Both the position numbers and the translations under genes were made by a program. This document shows positions 25,125-34,904 of a stretch of DNA of 64,000 nt, one piece after another (position 1 is the stretch's first letter; each line of letters starts with the position of its first letter). Below the pieces are notes generated by a model. It was not told the DNA's origin. It searched no databases and saw nothing but the letters and a program-made list of their open reading frames with translations. This stretch comes from Methanococcoides sp. EBM-47. Its GTDB lineage: Archaea > Halobacteriota > Methanosarcinia > Methanosarcinales > Methanosarcinaceae. The stretch covers positions 1 through 64,000 of the forward strand of contig MPPA01000052.1 of the NCBI GenBank assembly GCA_001896725.1, given 5' to 3'.

Positions 25125-26504
25125 ATTAAATCGCTAATCCTTGCCGGTGGGTCTGGAACACGGTTATGGCCACTAAGCAGAAAGCATAATCCTAAACAAT
25201 TCCTGAAACTCGAAGATACTTCTTTTTTTCAAAACACTTTAATGCGCTGTCTGGAAGTCTCTGATATATCCGAGATTTTCGTTGTGACAAATGATTCACA
25301 GCGATTGTTTGTCATCGGCCAGGCTAAAGAGCTGGGATATGACCTGCATTCTGAGAACGTATTGATAGAGCCTGAACCAAAGAACACCCTTCCTGCAATT
25401 AGTTTTGGCATGAGGGAAATAGTGAAAAGGTTCGGAAGATCTATTGTGGGGGTCTTTTCATCAGACCATGTACTTGACATCCATGCAATGAGAACAATAG
25501 AAAATGCAGAGCTACTTGCACAGGAACACCTGGTAACTTTTGGAATAGTGCCCACTTCACCACATACAGGTTATGGATACATAAAGCCAGCTGAAAAGGT
25601 AGGAACTGGCTACAAGGTAGCCGAGTTCAGGGAAAAACCAAACCATGAAGATGCATTGAAGTATCTGAGAGAAGGATGTCTGTGGAACAGCGGAATGTTC
25701 CTTTTTAACACCGATGTGTTCTTCAGAGAATTACAGGAACATGAGGAAACTTTTTCCAGGGCCTTTGATCCTGGAATTGATCCTGATGCCAAGATCGAAG
25801 AGGCATACGAAAAAATAAGAACGATATCCATAGATTATGGGATCATGGAAAAATCCAGGAATGTCGTGGTAGTGCGCCTGGAACATAAATGGAGCGATCT
25901 GGGGAATTTTAATGCAATATATGAGGAGTCAGAAAAGGACGATAACGGGAATGTGATCTATGAATGCGAGAACATTCTTATCAATTCACGGAACAACCTC
26001 GTTTATTCAAAGTGTGATAAGCTTGTGGCTCTGATAGATGTGGAGAACATGGCAGTTGTCGATACACCGGATGCTCTGCTGGTATGTCCTAGAAAGAGCA
26101 GTCAGAAAGTAAAGCAGGTGGCTGATGCCTTGCACAGCAAAAATGATGAAAGGGCTTACCTGCAGCAGACGGTATATAGGCCATGGGGCTCCTATACCGT
26201 TATGGAGAAATCTGATAAGCATAAAATAAAGAATATAACAGTGGAGCCAAAAAAAAGGCTGAGCCTGCAGCTCCATTACCATCGCAGTGAACACTGGATA
26301 GTTGTCAAGGGAATGGCAACTGTACAGATAGGTGATGAGACCTTTTTTCTGAGGCAGGGAGAAAGTACTTTCATCAGAGCCGGCATGCAGCATAGGCTTT
26401 CGAACGAAGGGAAATTGCCTCTGGAACTCATAGAAGTACAACTTGGAGAATGTGTGGACGAGGATGATATCGTGCGTTTTGATGATGAATATGGAAGAGC
26501 ATGA
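25125..26504 (+). CDS. manC: Mannose-1-phosphate guanylyltransferase / mannose-6-phosphate isomerase
   Basis: A bifunctional enzyme (about 459 residues) that makes GDP-mannose. Residues 1-285 are the nucleotidylyltransferase domain and 330-459 the cupin-type type II phosphomannose isomerase (PKKRLSLQLHYHRSEHW, metal-binding histidines). The essential motif LILAGGSGTRLWPLSR lies upstream of the first in-frame ATG (25242), so that ATG cannot be the start. The frame is closed by TAA at 25104, and no ATG, GTG or TTG occurs between; ATT 25125, giving the family-typical MKSLILAGG, is the natural start. GGGGATGG precedes it. A 2-nt indel or frameshift from ATG 25117 is the alternative. Confidence 0.85.
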   Translation: MKSLILAGGSGTRLWPLSRKHNPKQFLKLEDTSFFQNTLMRCLEVSDISEIFVVTNDSQRLFVIGQAKELGYDLHSENVLIEPEPKNTLPAISFGMREIVKRFGRSIVGVFSSDHVLDIHAMRTIENAELLAQEHLVTFGIVPTSPHTGYGYIKPAEKVGTGYKVAEFREKPNHEDALKYLREGCLWNSGMFLFNTDVFFRELQEHEETFSRAFDPGIDPDAKIEEAYEKIRTISIDYGIMEKSRNVVVVRLEHKWSDLGNFNAIYEESEKDDNGNVIYECENILINSRNNLVYSKCDKLVALIDVENMAVVDTPDALLVCPRKSSQKVKQVADALHSKNDERAYLQQTVYRPWGSYTVMEKSDKHKIKNITVEPKKRLSLQLHYHRSEHWIVVKGMATVQIGDETFFLRQGESTFIRAGMQHRLSNEGKLPLELIEVQLGECVDEDDIVRFDDEYGRA

Positions 26505-26601
26505 AGAAATCTTTAAAACACATAAAAAATGGGTGCAGGAGTAAGCTCCTCAGAGAAAGTGCTAATGTATCTATATTATAAAATGAACATATGGAATATA
26601 T

Positions 26602-27612
26602 ATGAAAGTGATCATACCCGCCGCAGGTACAGGAACACGTTTGTTCCCTCACACGCATACCAAGCCAAAGCCTATGGTATACATTGCAGGAAAACCAATC
26701 ATAGGGCATATATTGGATAGGATGACAGACCTTGAACCTGAAGAGATCGTACTTATTGTTGGATATTATAAAGAGCAGTTGATGTCCTATGTAAATGAGC
26801 ATTATGGGAAGAAATTCAACATCAGATATGTGGAGCAGGAAAAAAGGCTTGGCCTTGGACACTCAGTATACATAACACGTGAATATGTTGAAGGTTCTGA
26901 TGTAATGATAGCACTTGGAGATATGATCTTTAAAGCTGGGTATATCGATTTCTATCAAAAGCACATTGAAAACAAAAAATGTTCAGGTTCTATTGGAGTA
27001 AAGGAAGTTGATGAACCAAGGAAATATGGGATTGTTGAAATCGAGCACACTTCTTACTGTATCAGGAAACTTGAGGAAAAACCAGAGAAGCCGACATCGA
27101 ATTTAGGAATTGCCGGAGTATACTTTATAAGAGATACAGAGATGTTATTCAATATTTTAGAACGAATGATAAATAACGGAAAAACAACACGTGGTGAATA
27201 TCAGCTGACAGACGCATTACAAGAGATGATACAATGTGGGCTCAAGCTGAAGACATTTGAAGTATCAAGCTGGTATGATTGTGGTCATGCAAGATCCCTA
27301 CTGGAAACAAACCAGGTGCTGCTGAATGAAAAAGTGGATGTCGATAACACCTATGAAAATGAGAACTCCATGATAATACACCCGGTTGCAATTGGAAAAA
27401 ATGTAAAGATCATCAATTCGGTTGTGGGTCCGTATACATCTATATCAGAAGGGACAATAATAAGGAACTCCATTATATCGGACAGTGTCATTGGCTCAAG
27501 GACAGAAATATCAAATATGAACCTGCAAACATCAATAGTAGGTGATGATGCAAATGTCTTTGGCAAACACAATTCCTTAAATATAGGGGACTGCTCTTCA
27601 ATAGAGTTCTAA
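26602..27612 (+). CDS. Sugar-1-phosphate nucleotidylyltransferase with C-terminal beta-helix
   Basis: A 336-residue RmlA/GalU-type enzyme. Seen: N-terminal [23 protein letters not shown] with the nucleotide-binding loop, [13 protein letters not shown], the metal site region LGDMIF and [15 protein letters not shown]. The C-terminal 80 residues form hexapeptide-like left-handed beta-helix turns ([37 protein letters not shown]). It activates a hexose phosphate with UTP or dTTP; the exact sugar cannot be read. The next gene, 11 nt downstream, is a UDP-glucuronate decarboxylase, which favours a UDP-glucose role. Confidence 0.85.
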   Translation: MKVIIPAAGTGTRLFPHTHTKPKPMVYIAGKPIIGHILDRMTDLEPEEIVLIVGYYKEQLMSYVNEHYGKKFNIRYVEQEKRLGLGHSVYITREYVEGSDVMIALGDMIFKAGYIDFYQKHIENKKCSGSIGVKEVDEPRKYGIVEIEHTSYCIRKLEEKPEKPTSNLGIAGVYFIRDTEMLFNILERMINNGKTTRGEYQLTDALQEMIQCGLKLKTFEVSSWYDCGHARSLLETNQVLLNEKVDVDNTYENENSMIIHPVAIGKNVKIINSVVGPYTSISEGTIIRNSIISDSVIGSRTEISNMNLQTSIVGDDANVFGKHNSLNIGDCSSIEF

Positions 27613-27623
27613 AATGTGGGACC

Positions 27624-28547
27624 ATGAGATCAATAGTAACCGGCGGTGCAGGTTTTTTAGGGTCACATCTATGCGACCTGCTGCTCAAAAACGGGCATGA
27701 TGTTATATGTATTGACAATCTCGTAACGGGCAACATCAGGAATATCGACCACATAACCTCAGATAGATTCACATATTTGAAACATGATGTCACCAAGCCA
27801 ATATATTTTGGAGATAAGATAGATTATATATTCCATCTAGCAAGTCCTGCTTCTCCTGTAGATTATCTTGAACTGCCAATACAGACCCTTAAAGTTGGGG
27901 CTCTTGGCACATATAATATGTTAGGTCTTGCAAAGGAGCAGGGTGCAAGGTTCTTACTTGCATCCACATCTGAGGTCTATGGTGATCCTCTTGTTAACCC
28001 GCAACCTGAAAGTTATTGGGGAAATGTTAACCCGATCGGGCCAAGAGGAGTATATGATGAAGCAAAAAGATATGCTGAGGCTATCACAATGGCATACCAC
28101 AATCACCACAAAGTGGATACAAGAATTGCCCGCATATTCAACACATACGGACCCAGAATGCGAGCTGGGGACGGAAGGGTTGTTCCTAACTTCATAAATC
28201 AGGCACTGAACAATGAAGACATCACCGTATATGGTGAAGGATCACAAACACGTTCGTTCTGTTATGTTTCAGACCTGATAGAAGGAATATACAGATTGAT
28301 GACAGTGGACTTTAATGAACCCGTGAATATTGGAAATCCTACTGAGCTTTCTATATTAGGATTTGCAAACGAAATTATAAAGATCACTAACAGTAGTTCA
28401 GCAATTGTATATAGGGATCTGCCAGTAGATGATCCGAAAGTAAGAAGACCCGACATCAGCAGGGCAAAAAAATTGTTGGGCTGGGAGCCAAAGATTAGCC
28501 TGGAGGAAGGACTAAAAGAAACAATTAGATATTTCAGACAGTTGTAG
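27624..28547 (+). CDS. UDP-glucuronate decarboxylase (UDP-xylose synthase)
   Basis: A 307-residue extended SDR enzyme that decarboxylates UDP-glucuronate to UDP-xylose via a 4-keto intermediate. Seen: NAD motif [25 protein letters not shown], the catalytic [30 protein letters not shown] with Tyr and Lys of YxxxK, and [13 protein letters not shown], a near-exact match to the UXS family fingerprint. The UDP-glucose dehydrogenase needed to supply its substrate is not in the window. In the plus-strand glycan operon behind the nucleotidylyltransferase. Confidence 0.88.
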   Translation: MRSIVTGGAGFLGSHLCDLLLKNGHDVICIDNLVTGNIRNIDHITSDRFTYLKHDVTKPIYFGDKIDYIFHLASPASPVDYLELPIQTLKVGALGTYNMLGLAKEQGARFLLASTSEVYGDPLVNPQPESYWGNVNPIGPRGVYDEAKRYAEAITMAYHNHHKVDTRIARIFNTYGPRMRAGDGRVVPNFINQALNNEDITVYGEGSQTRSFCYVSDLIEGIYRLMTVDFNEPVNIGNPTELSILGFANEIIKITNSSSAIVYRDLPVDDPKVRRPDISRAKKLLGWEPKISLEEGLKETIRYFRQL

Positions 28548-28643
28548 GCTCAGAAAAGAATTGTTATAAATCCTTTTATAATAATCTGAATGTATTGATC
28601 AGAGACAGATTGTCAGATAGATTCCCAATGATCTGGAAGCGTT

Positions 28644-30101
28644 ATGGTCTTAAAGAACTTGTTCTCACGAATACTGAACGTAGGGGAGATCCAACGTCAG
28701 AGTATAGTGTCACTAATCTGGCAAATTGGGCAAACATTATTTGGTTTTTTAAGCACTGTTTATTTTGCACAGACTTTGGGTGCAAGCGTATTGGGTAGCT
28801 ATTTCCTTTTCATCGCATATTTAAGTGTTATTAATCTGGTGGCTGATGGTGGCTTTGGTGATGCTGCCATCAAACGTATAAGTGAAGGAGAAGAGCAGAA
28901 CGCATATTTTAGTGCTTTTGTTTTACTTCGTTCTATTTTTGTAGTGTTGGTAGTAATTGTGTTAATTACATTTCAGAGATATTTTGTTGATCTCAATGAT
29001 TCCGGGACATTCATCTGGCTTATATTGTCACTGATCGTAGGAATTTTTTACGGGGCTGTTTCAAGTGGTATACTTGGCTGTGCAAAAGTAGGAATTGCGG
29101 CAACAGCTACATTCATTAACAACACTTCTAGAATAATCGTTCAAGTGATCGCAGTTGTTCTAGGATATGGAGTAGCAGGCCTTGCAGGTGGTTTTGTGGC
29201 TGGGATGATAATATGCTCTATGGTACAACTGCGCTTTTTTGATCTGCGCTTTGTTCGTTTCAGATGGACGCACATTAAAAGCCTGGCAACATTTTCAGTA
29301 TGGATCTTTTTAATATCAAGTGGAATGATAGTGTTTTCAACCGCAGATACTATTATGATAGGTTATTTTCTAAATGATGCAAATGTAGGCGTATACCGTA
29401 TAGTACTACAATTTACATTGATGGCCACATTTATGACGGTTGTACTTCGCTCAACGCTCTACCCCAGGGTAAGCCGTTGGGGAAAGACCGGGAACATCAC
29501 ATTAATCGAAAAGTCTCTATCACGTGCATTTACCTATTCGCTCATTTTGGCCATACCAATGTCAGTGGGTGGAGTTTTACTTGGTGATAAGCTTCTGTAT
29601 TATTTTTATGGACCAGATTTTGCAGATGGCTACATAACGATGGTGGTATTGTTCATTGTCCAAATTATAAATATATTCCACCATTTTTTTACAACTTATC
29701 TGACTGCAATGGATCACCTCAAAGACCTTTTTAAGATCACTATCCTGTCTGTTGCAGCAAACATTGCACTAAATATATTATTGATACCAATGATGGGTAT
29801 TCTGGGAGCTGCTATTGCCACACTTTTTACTATGGGACTAAATGCATTTCTGGCAATGGGTATATTGTCAAAAATCCTAAATATAGCAGTGGAAATAGAT
29901 AGTTTACTGAACATTTTAAAGGCTTCTGTTATGATGGGATCCTTGATAATGGTATATCGTATGCTAATACCATTGTCTAACATATGGTTGACATTGGTCC
30001 CAGTTATGATCGGAGGAATGCTTTATTTAGTCCTGTTGCTAACTTTTGATAAGGGGATTTATAAAGATCTAAAAGGTGTTATAGCGCAGATGAACATGTG
30101 A
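28644..30101 (+). CDS. Wzx-type polysaccharide flippase
   Basis: A 485-residue membrane protein of the MOP superfamily with about 12-14 hydrophobic segments through its length, starting with SLIWQIGQTLFGFLSTVYFAQ and TLGASVLGSYFLF, the usual beginning of oligosaccharide flippases. It would move a lipid-linked glycan across the membrane to AglB. GGAAG lies 4 nt before ATG 28644. From this gene on, base composition shifts visibly toward A+T compared with the genes before 28 kb. Confidence 0.88.
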   Translation: MVLKNLFSRILNVGEIQRQSIVSLIWQIGQTLFGFLSTVYFAQTLGASVLGSYFLFIAYLSVINLVADGGFGDAAIKRISEGEEQNAYFSAFVLLRSIFVVLVVIVLITFQRYFVDLNDSGTFIWLILSLIVGIFYGAVSSGILGCAKVGIAATATFINNTSRIIVQVIAVVLGYGVAGLAGGFVAGMIICSMVQLRFFDLRFVRFRWTHIKSLATFSVWIFLISSGMIVFSTADTIMIGYFLNDANVGVYRIVLQFTLMATFMTVVLRSTLYPRVSRWGKTGNITLIEKSLSRAFTYSLILAIPMSVGGVLLGDKLLYYFYGPDFADGYITMVVLFIVQIINIFHHFFTTYLTAMDHLKDLFKITILSVAANIALNILLIPMMGILGAAIATLFTMGLNAFLAMGILSKILNIAVEIDSLLNILKASVMMGSLIMVYRMLIPLSNIWLTLVPVMIGGMLYLVLLLTFDKGIYKDLKGVIAQMNM

Positions 30102-30189
30102 GTTTTTGAACTTGTATATATCAGATGGATATATACCATGCAATTTTAAGTATGTAGTTTTAAGTTGAATAATTATAGGGGATAGTTCA

Positions 30190-31131
30190 ATGCATAAAAT
30201 CGCAATTTTATTGGTAACCTATATTGGAGATATCAAGTATGTGGAAAGATTAATCCCTAGCTATATAAAATACAACAGAGATAATATAGCACTATATATT
30301 GTAGTTCCAGCTTCTGACATAAAAGCTTTTGAAAAATTTAAAAATTATAATATTAAATTACTGACCTATGAATCGATCACAGATAATTTAGTACACGATA
30401 ATAGTATCCGTGGCATCCGGCCAGGGTACATTAACCAAGAGATCGTTAAGCTTGCTTTCTGGGAAAAGAGATTATGTGAGAATTATTTTTGTATGGACTC
30501 AGATGGTCAGTTTATTAAAGATTTCTATATCTCTGATTTCATGTATGATAAGAACACTCCATATACTATTCTCGTTGAAGACAATGAACTAATAGTAGAA
30601 CCAGAATATTATAAAAGACACTGGGTAGAAAGAGAGAAATTAATTCGCTTGATCCAAAAGGAAATAGGATTAGTAGATAAGAGAATGCTAACCTGTCACG
30701 GATTTGCCATACTTTCCTGTAAAGTTTTAGAGTCACTTCATAAAAAATACTTGTTGCCAAAAAATTTAACATATAGAGATTTGCTAAGCAAATCACCTTA
30801 TGAATTTTCCTGGTATAATATGTGGTTGCAAAAAGATAAGACCATTGAAATCCAATTTAGAGAACCGCTTATGAAAGTTTTTCACCACAAGAACCATCAT
30901 CTGGAATACTTACAAAAAGGGATCACATTGGACGATATTGCCAGAGGGTATCTTGGTGTTGTGATCAATTCGAATTATTCAAGGTGGGATGGTGTTGTTT
31001 CATACGAGGATGGAAATATATATGAACTTTCAATGAAAGAAATAAATATATTATCGTACAAAATAATGAGGTCACTTCTAAGGAAACCGCGAACCTTATT
31101 GGTAAAGTTGAGGGCGAAATATCTTAAATAA
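30190..31131 (+). CDS. Putative glycosyltransferase, DUF6492-like
   Basis: A 313-residue soluble protein resembling the DUF6492 glycosyltransferase-like family. Seen: N-terminal IAILLVTYIGDIKYVERLIPS like a GT-A start, GIRPGYINQEIVKLAFWE, and the acidic motif CMDSDGQFIKDF that could bind a metal-nucleotide sugar. The C-terminal 60 residues are basic and may touch the membrane. No sugar specificity can be inferred. Strongly A+T rich coding. Confidence 0.65.
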   Translation: MHKIAILLVTYIGDIKYVERLIPSYIKYNRDNIALYIVVPASDIKAFEKFKNYNIKLLTYESITDNLVHDNSIRGIRPGYINQEIVKLAFWEKRLCENYFCMDSDGQFIKDFYISDFMYDKNTPYTILVEDNELIVEPEYYKRHWVEREKLIRLIQKEIGLVDKRMLTCHGFAILSCKVLESLHKKYLLPKNLTYRDLLSKSPYEFSWYNMWLQKDKTIEIQFREPLMKVFHHKNHHLEYLQKGITLDDIARGYLGVVINSNYSRWDGVVSYEDGNIYELSMKEINILSYKIMRSLLRKPRTLLVKLRAKYLK

Positions 31132-31149
31132 GGATGAGAGGTATGGAGC

Positions 31150-32381
31150 ATGTACAAAGAAATTGAAAAGTGCCGCATCAGTGGCAGCAGAAATCTGCTT
31201 ACCGTGTTATCACTTGGCGAACAATGCCTTACCGGAGTATTTCCCAGATCACCAAAAGAACCTATCACAAAAGGCCCACTGGACCTTGTATGGTGTTCTG
31301 ATAGCGGTTTATTGCAACTGAAACAATCATACAGTTTGGATGAGATGTATGGAAATAATTATGGTTACCGTTCAGGCTTGAATAATTCTATGGTAAAGCA
31401 TCTACAACAGAAAATCCGTACATTAGAGCAACTAGTAAAGCCGAAAGATTCCGATTTGGTTATTGATATTGGCAGCAATGACGCAACATCGCTTAAAGCA
31501 TATACAGGCAAGTTCCAAAAAGTGGGAATTGATCCCACCGGGGAAAAGTTCAGACAATATTATACTACTGATATCACACTGATTCCAGAATTTTTTTCTG
31601 CAAAACTGTTCAAAGAGAAGTTTTCGGACAGAAAAGCAAAAATCATTACCTCTATAGCCATGTTTTATGATCTGGAAGATCCAATCGCATTTGTAAAAGA
31701 TATTGAAGCACTTCTTGCTGATGATGGAATATGGCACTTTGAACAGAGCTATATGCCCAGTATGCTTCGAACACATGCCTATGATACCATTTTTGCCATG
31801 AGCATTTAGAATTCTACTCTTTCAAAGTAGTAAAAAATATGCTAGAAAGCTGTGGATTAAGGGTTGTTGATGTGCAGATGAACCAGATAAATGGTGGAAG
31901 TTTTGCAGTGACAGCATGCAAGGAAAAGGGACCATATAGATCTAATTTGCCTATTATTAATTGGGTGCTAAAACAGGAGAAAGTCATGGGTTTGGACACC
32001 CCGAAGCCTTACCTTGATTTTGCAGAGAAGGTATTTCAACATCGAGCAAGTCTTAAAGATTTGATAGAATCTTTGGTAGCAGATGGGAAAAAAATAATTG
32101 GTTATGGTGCAAGCACAAAAGGAAATGTATTGCTTCAGTTTTGTGGATTCACAACAAAGCATATATCCTGTATTGCAGAAGTGAACGAGGATAAGTTTGG
32201 TGCATTTACACCTGGAACGAATATTCCTATTGTGCCCGAAAAAGAAGCAAGGGCGCTAAACCCTGATTACTTTTTAGTATTACCATGGCATTTCAAACAT
32301 AGCATATTAGAACGTGAGCAAGAGTTTATGGCAAGTGGCGGCAAGTTTATTTTCCCTCTGCCAGAAATAGAAATAATTTAA
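31150..32381 (+). pseudogene. Sugar C-methyltransferase, split by a frameshift
   Basis: Two frames together make one SAM-dependent NDP-sugar C-methyltransferase of about 410 residues. The first (31150-31809) holds the N-terminal CRISGSRNL/LVWCSDSGLLQLKQSY domain, the SAM site LVIDIGSNDATSL and WHFEQSYMPSM. The second (from about 31810 to 32381) continues with FYSFKVVKNMLESCGL, NQINGGSFAVTAC and the C-terminal GYGASTKGNVLLQFCGF domain. The break is at a T-run, 31790-31794. Removing two Ts restores YDTICHEHLEFYSF, the family sequence. This is a real mutation, a read error in a short homopolymer, or a switch; the coding otherwise looks intact. Confidence 0.8.
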
Positions 32382-32419
32382 TTTGTGGCAAAATAATAAG
32401 CTTCAATGAGGAACGATTT

Positions 32420-33217
32420 ATGCGTGGATTTGTCTACAAATTAATTTCGTTTATTGAGGACACAACACAGACTAGTATATATATTAAGATTGGTGTCCAT
32501 AAAGTTAAAAGGATTAAAAAAGCTTCAAAATTTAGTGCTGCCTATTTGTCGCTTGTTGTAGATTATATTGAAAAGCTTGCCACATTTAAACCAAAAAATA
32601 TTTTTGAAATTGGAGCAAATTATGGTCAGGATGCTGAATTTTTACGAAGAAATTTTGGTTTGAAAGATTCAGACGTATATATATTCGAACCACATCCAGA
32701 AATAATAAGCGAAGTGAAAAAATATTTCTTATTCAATTGTTTTCCGTTTGCTGTTTCAGATAAAAATGAGAAAGTCATATTTCATGCAATCAAATTAGAA
32801 TCTGCAAATAGCGGAATTTCTTCTTTAATGAGACGCAAGTTCAATAATGACGATGACTATTATGATATCGAGGTCGAAGCGATCAGAATGGATAGCTTTA
32901 TCTCAATTAATGGGATCGATGAAATCGATCTATTAAAAGTTGATGTTGAAGGAGCTGCTTATGAAGTATTGACTGGTTTTGGGAAAGAATTGAACCGTGT
33001 GAAAGCAATTCAAATTGAAGCGGAATATATGCCTGTTTGGGTCGGACAGAAAACATGGGATGATATATCCTGTTTATTATCAAACAACGGATTTCAATTA
33101 GTTCATTTTGAATTACAAGAAGATGGTATACAATCTGATTCTTTTTGGATCCAAAAAGAATTAATTAAGCATCGGATATTTGAAAATTCTACTGGGAAAT
33201 GGCACCTAGAAAATTAA
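32420..33217 (+). CDS. FkbM-family methyltransferase
   Basis: A 265-residue SAM-dependent methyltransferase. Seen: SAM motif IFEIGANYGQDAEFL (about residue 61), VYIFEPHPEIISEVKK, and the FkbM fingerprint IDLLKVDVEGAAYEVL near residue 170. Family members O-methylate sugars or polyketides, and those in glycan loci usually cap or decorate a glycan residue. Starts 39 nt after the split methyltransferase. A+T-rich coding like its neighbours. Confidence 0.82.
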   Translation: MRGFVYKLISFIEDTTQTSIYIKIGVHKVKRIKKASKFSAAYLSLVVDYIEKLATFKPKNIFEIGANYGQDAEFLRRNFGLKDSDVYIFEPHPEIISEVKKYFLFNCFPFAVSDKNEKVIFHAIKLESANSGISSLMRRKFNNDDDYYDIEVEAIRMDSFISINGIDEIDLLKVDVEGAAYEVLTGFGKELNRVKAIQIEAEYMPVWVGQKTWDDISCLLSNNGFQLVHFELQEDGIQSDSFWIQKELIKHRIFENSTGKWHLEN

Positions 33218-33375
33218 TGAAATAAACATAATTGCCATAAATAGATACTAAGGACATTATCTTTTTAAGTTGCTTCTAAAAACATAGGCTTGATTGGAGT
33301 ATACTTTCCTCTGTCTATTTAAATGAAGATACAGCAGGTTACTCAGATTTAGCTGATATAATGACGGTGACGAAA

Positions 33376-34662
33376 ATGATCATAATTTGTGAACCTATTG
33401 CCAGAGGAACGACCCATGAAAAGTTCAACAGTGGTTTTATTTATGGATTACGTCTGGCTTATCCGCATGAAAAGATCAGATTTTATGCAGACATAACACA
33501 TATTGAGGCAATTAAGAAAATAATGGACCATGACAAGATCATGATCGAAGATATAGAATATGTTCCTGTCAAATTTAAAGGTCTCTATGGTATAAGGGGA
33601 ATTCTCACATACTCCTCCCTCTTCAATAAAATTTTATCTGATGCCATAGAAGCTAAGGTTAACAAAATATTCTTCTTATCCTTTAATCCTACGATCCTCT
33701 ATGTAATAAAAAAATTAAAAAGAAAAATTAAATTTAACAAAATGAAGTTCACTTTCGTGCTTCATGGAAGCTTTGAAACTATTGCAAATGGATATGATAA
33801 ACCAACTCAACTATCATTGCCAATTAGAAAAATAAAAAACCAAAATGATGTTAAATATAAACTCCAAATAATCAGACAGACTAAATTAACAGAACTACCT
33901 ATGGTAATTTCACCTTTTATCGATCGTTTTATGCCTTGGCATTGGACATACAAAAGGATCTTCACAGATAGAAGAATGTTACAATGGAACCATTCGCCTG
34001 ACTATAGATATATTGCTTTAGCACCCCATATAAAAAGGAATGCAGAAAAATACATAGACATAAAAAAGTTGAACATGTATACAGTGGTACTCCCCACTGT
34101 CTTTAAAGAACCTTCCGCTCAGCCGGATAACGAATATGTCAAATTCGCGATCTTCGGTTATGGGAACCCATTGGTATTACACAATATACTGGTCCAGCTA
34201 TCACAAAAGGATATCAAACGCCAGTACGAGATACGTATCATAGGGATGGACAACAGGGGAACTGCCGGGTTTCCAAATGTCACATGCCCGAGTCCTGGAA
34301 AGAGGCTTGATAGAAGTGAAATGGAAAAATATGCCGAAGATATTGACATATTTCTTATACTATATGACAAAACACGCTATAGGCTCAGTTGCACCGGTTC
34401 TATCCTCGAATCCCTGTCCTATACAAAACCGATCTTACATTTCGACAATGATTGTATCAATACCTTCAACATGCCCGATGGTCCGATAGGTATTTGTTGT
34501 GACAGTCTTGAAGAATTTGTGTGTAAAATGGAAGACATAATTGAAAATTACGAAGCGTATCGTCTTGAATTCCAAAATTTCAGAAAAAATATCTTGAAAT
34601 TACGCAAAGAATGTGCAATTGAAAATTCGGTGGCTACAATAAAGGAAAGCTTTACATGGTAA
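33376..34662 (+). CDS. Putative GT-B glycosyltransferase
   Basis: A 428-residue protein not matching a family I can name. The layout is two Rossmann-like halves: an N-terminal region with KFTFVLHGSFET near residue 125, then a C-terminal part with FAIFGYGNPLVLHNIL, IRIIGMDN and a late YRLSCTGSILESLSYTKPIL that resembles the donor-binding end of GT-B transferases (SGSxxEALxxGKP). ATG 33376 is chosen because GGTGA sits 5 nt before it; ATG 33361 lies upstream of that site. Single gene with gaps on both sides. Confidence 0.6.
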   Translation: MIIICEPIARGTTHEKFNSGFIYGLRLAYPHEKIRFYADITHIEAIKKIMDHDKIMIEDIEYVPVKFKGLYGIRGILTYSSLFNKILSDAIEAKVNKIFFLSFNPTILYVIKKLKRKIKFNKMKFTFVLHGSFETIANGYDKPTQLSLPIRKIKNQNDVKYKLQIIRQTKLTELPMVISPFIDRFMPWHWTYKRIFTDRRMLQWNHSPDYRYIALAPHIKRNAEKYIDIKKLNMYTVVLPTVFKEPSAQPDNEYVKFAIFGYGNPLVLHNILVQLSQKDIKRQYEIRIIGMDNRGTAGFPNVTCPSPGKRLDRSEMEKYAEDIDIFLILYDKTRYRLSCTGSILESLSYTKPILHFDNDCINTFNMPDGPIGICCDSLEEFVCKMEDIIENYEAYRLEFQNFRKNILKLRKECAIENSVATIKESFTW

Positions 34663-34904
34663 TTGTAAAAATATTACTGAAAATTTAGAACTATTTGATT
34701 CAATACTTTAGGCTGTACCGGTCTTGTGGATATATAACTCGTACTGCCTATTTGAGCAGCACGCTACCAATACCATTACATTGTGATACAATCGGATGCA
34801 AGAACATAATACATCTGATACTCAACACAAAAATGAATACAAATATATAAAACATTGATGTTCAGTAGAAATTTATATTTAAATTATACAATAGGCAGAT
34901 AAAT

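Noticed and set aside
31150-31300. Apparent loss of second cysteines in the N-terminal zinc-binding pairs of the split methyltransferase (CRIS, CSDS)
   Set aside because: The same CRISGS / CSDSG-like pattern seems to be normal for this subfamily as I recall it, so it is not evidence of decay.
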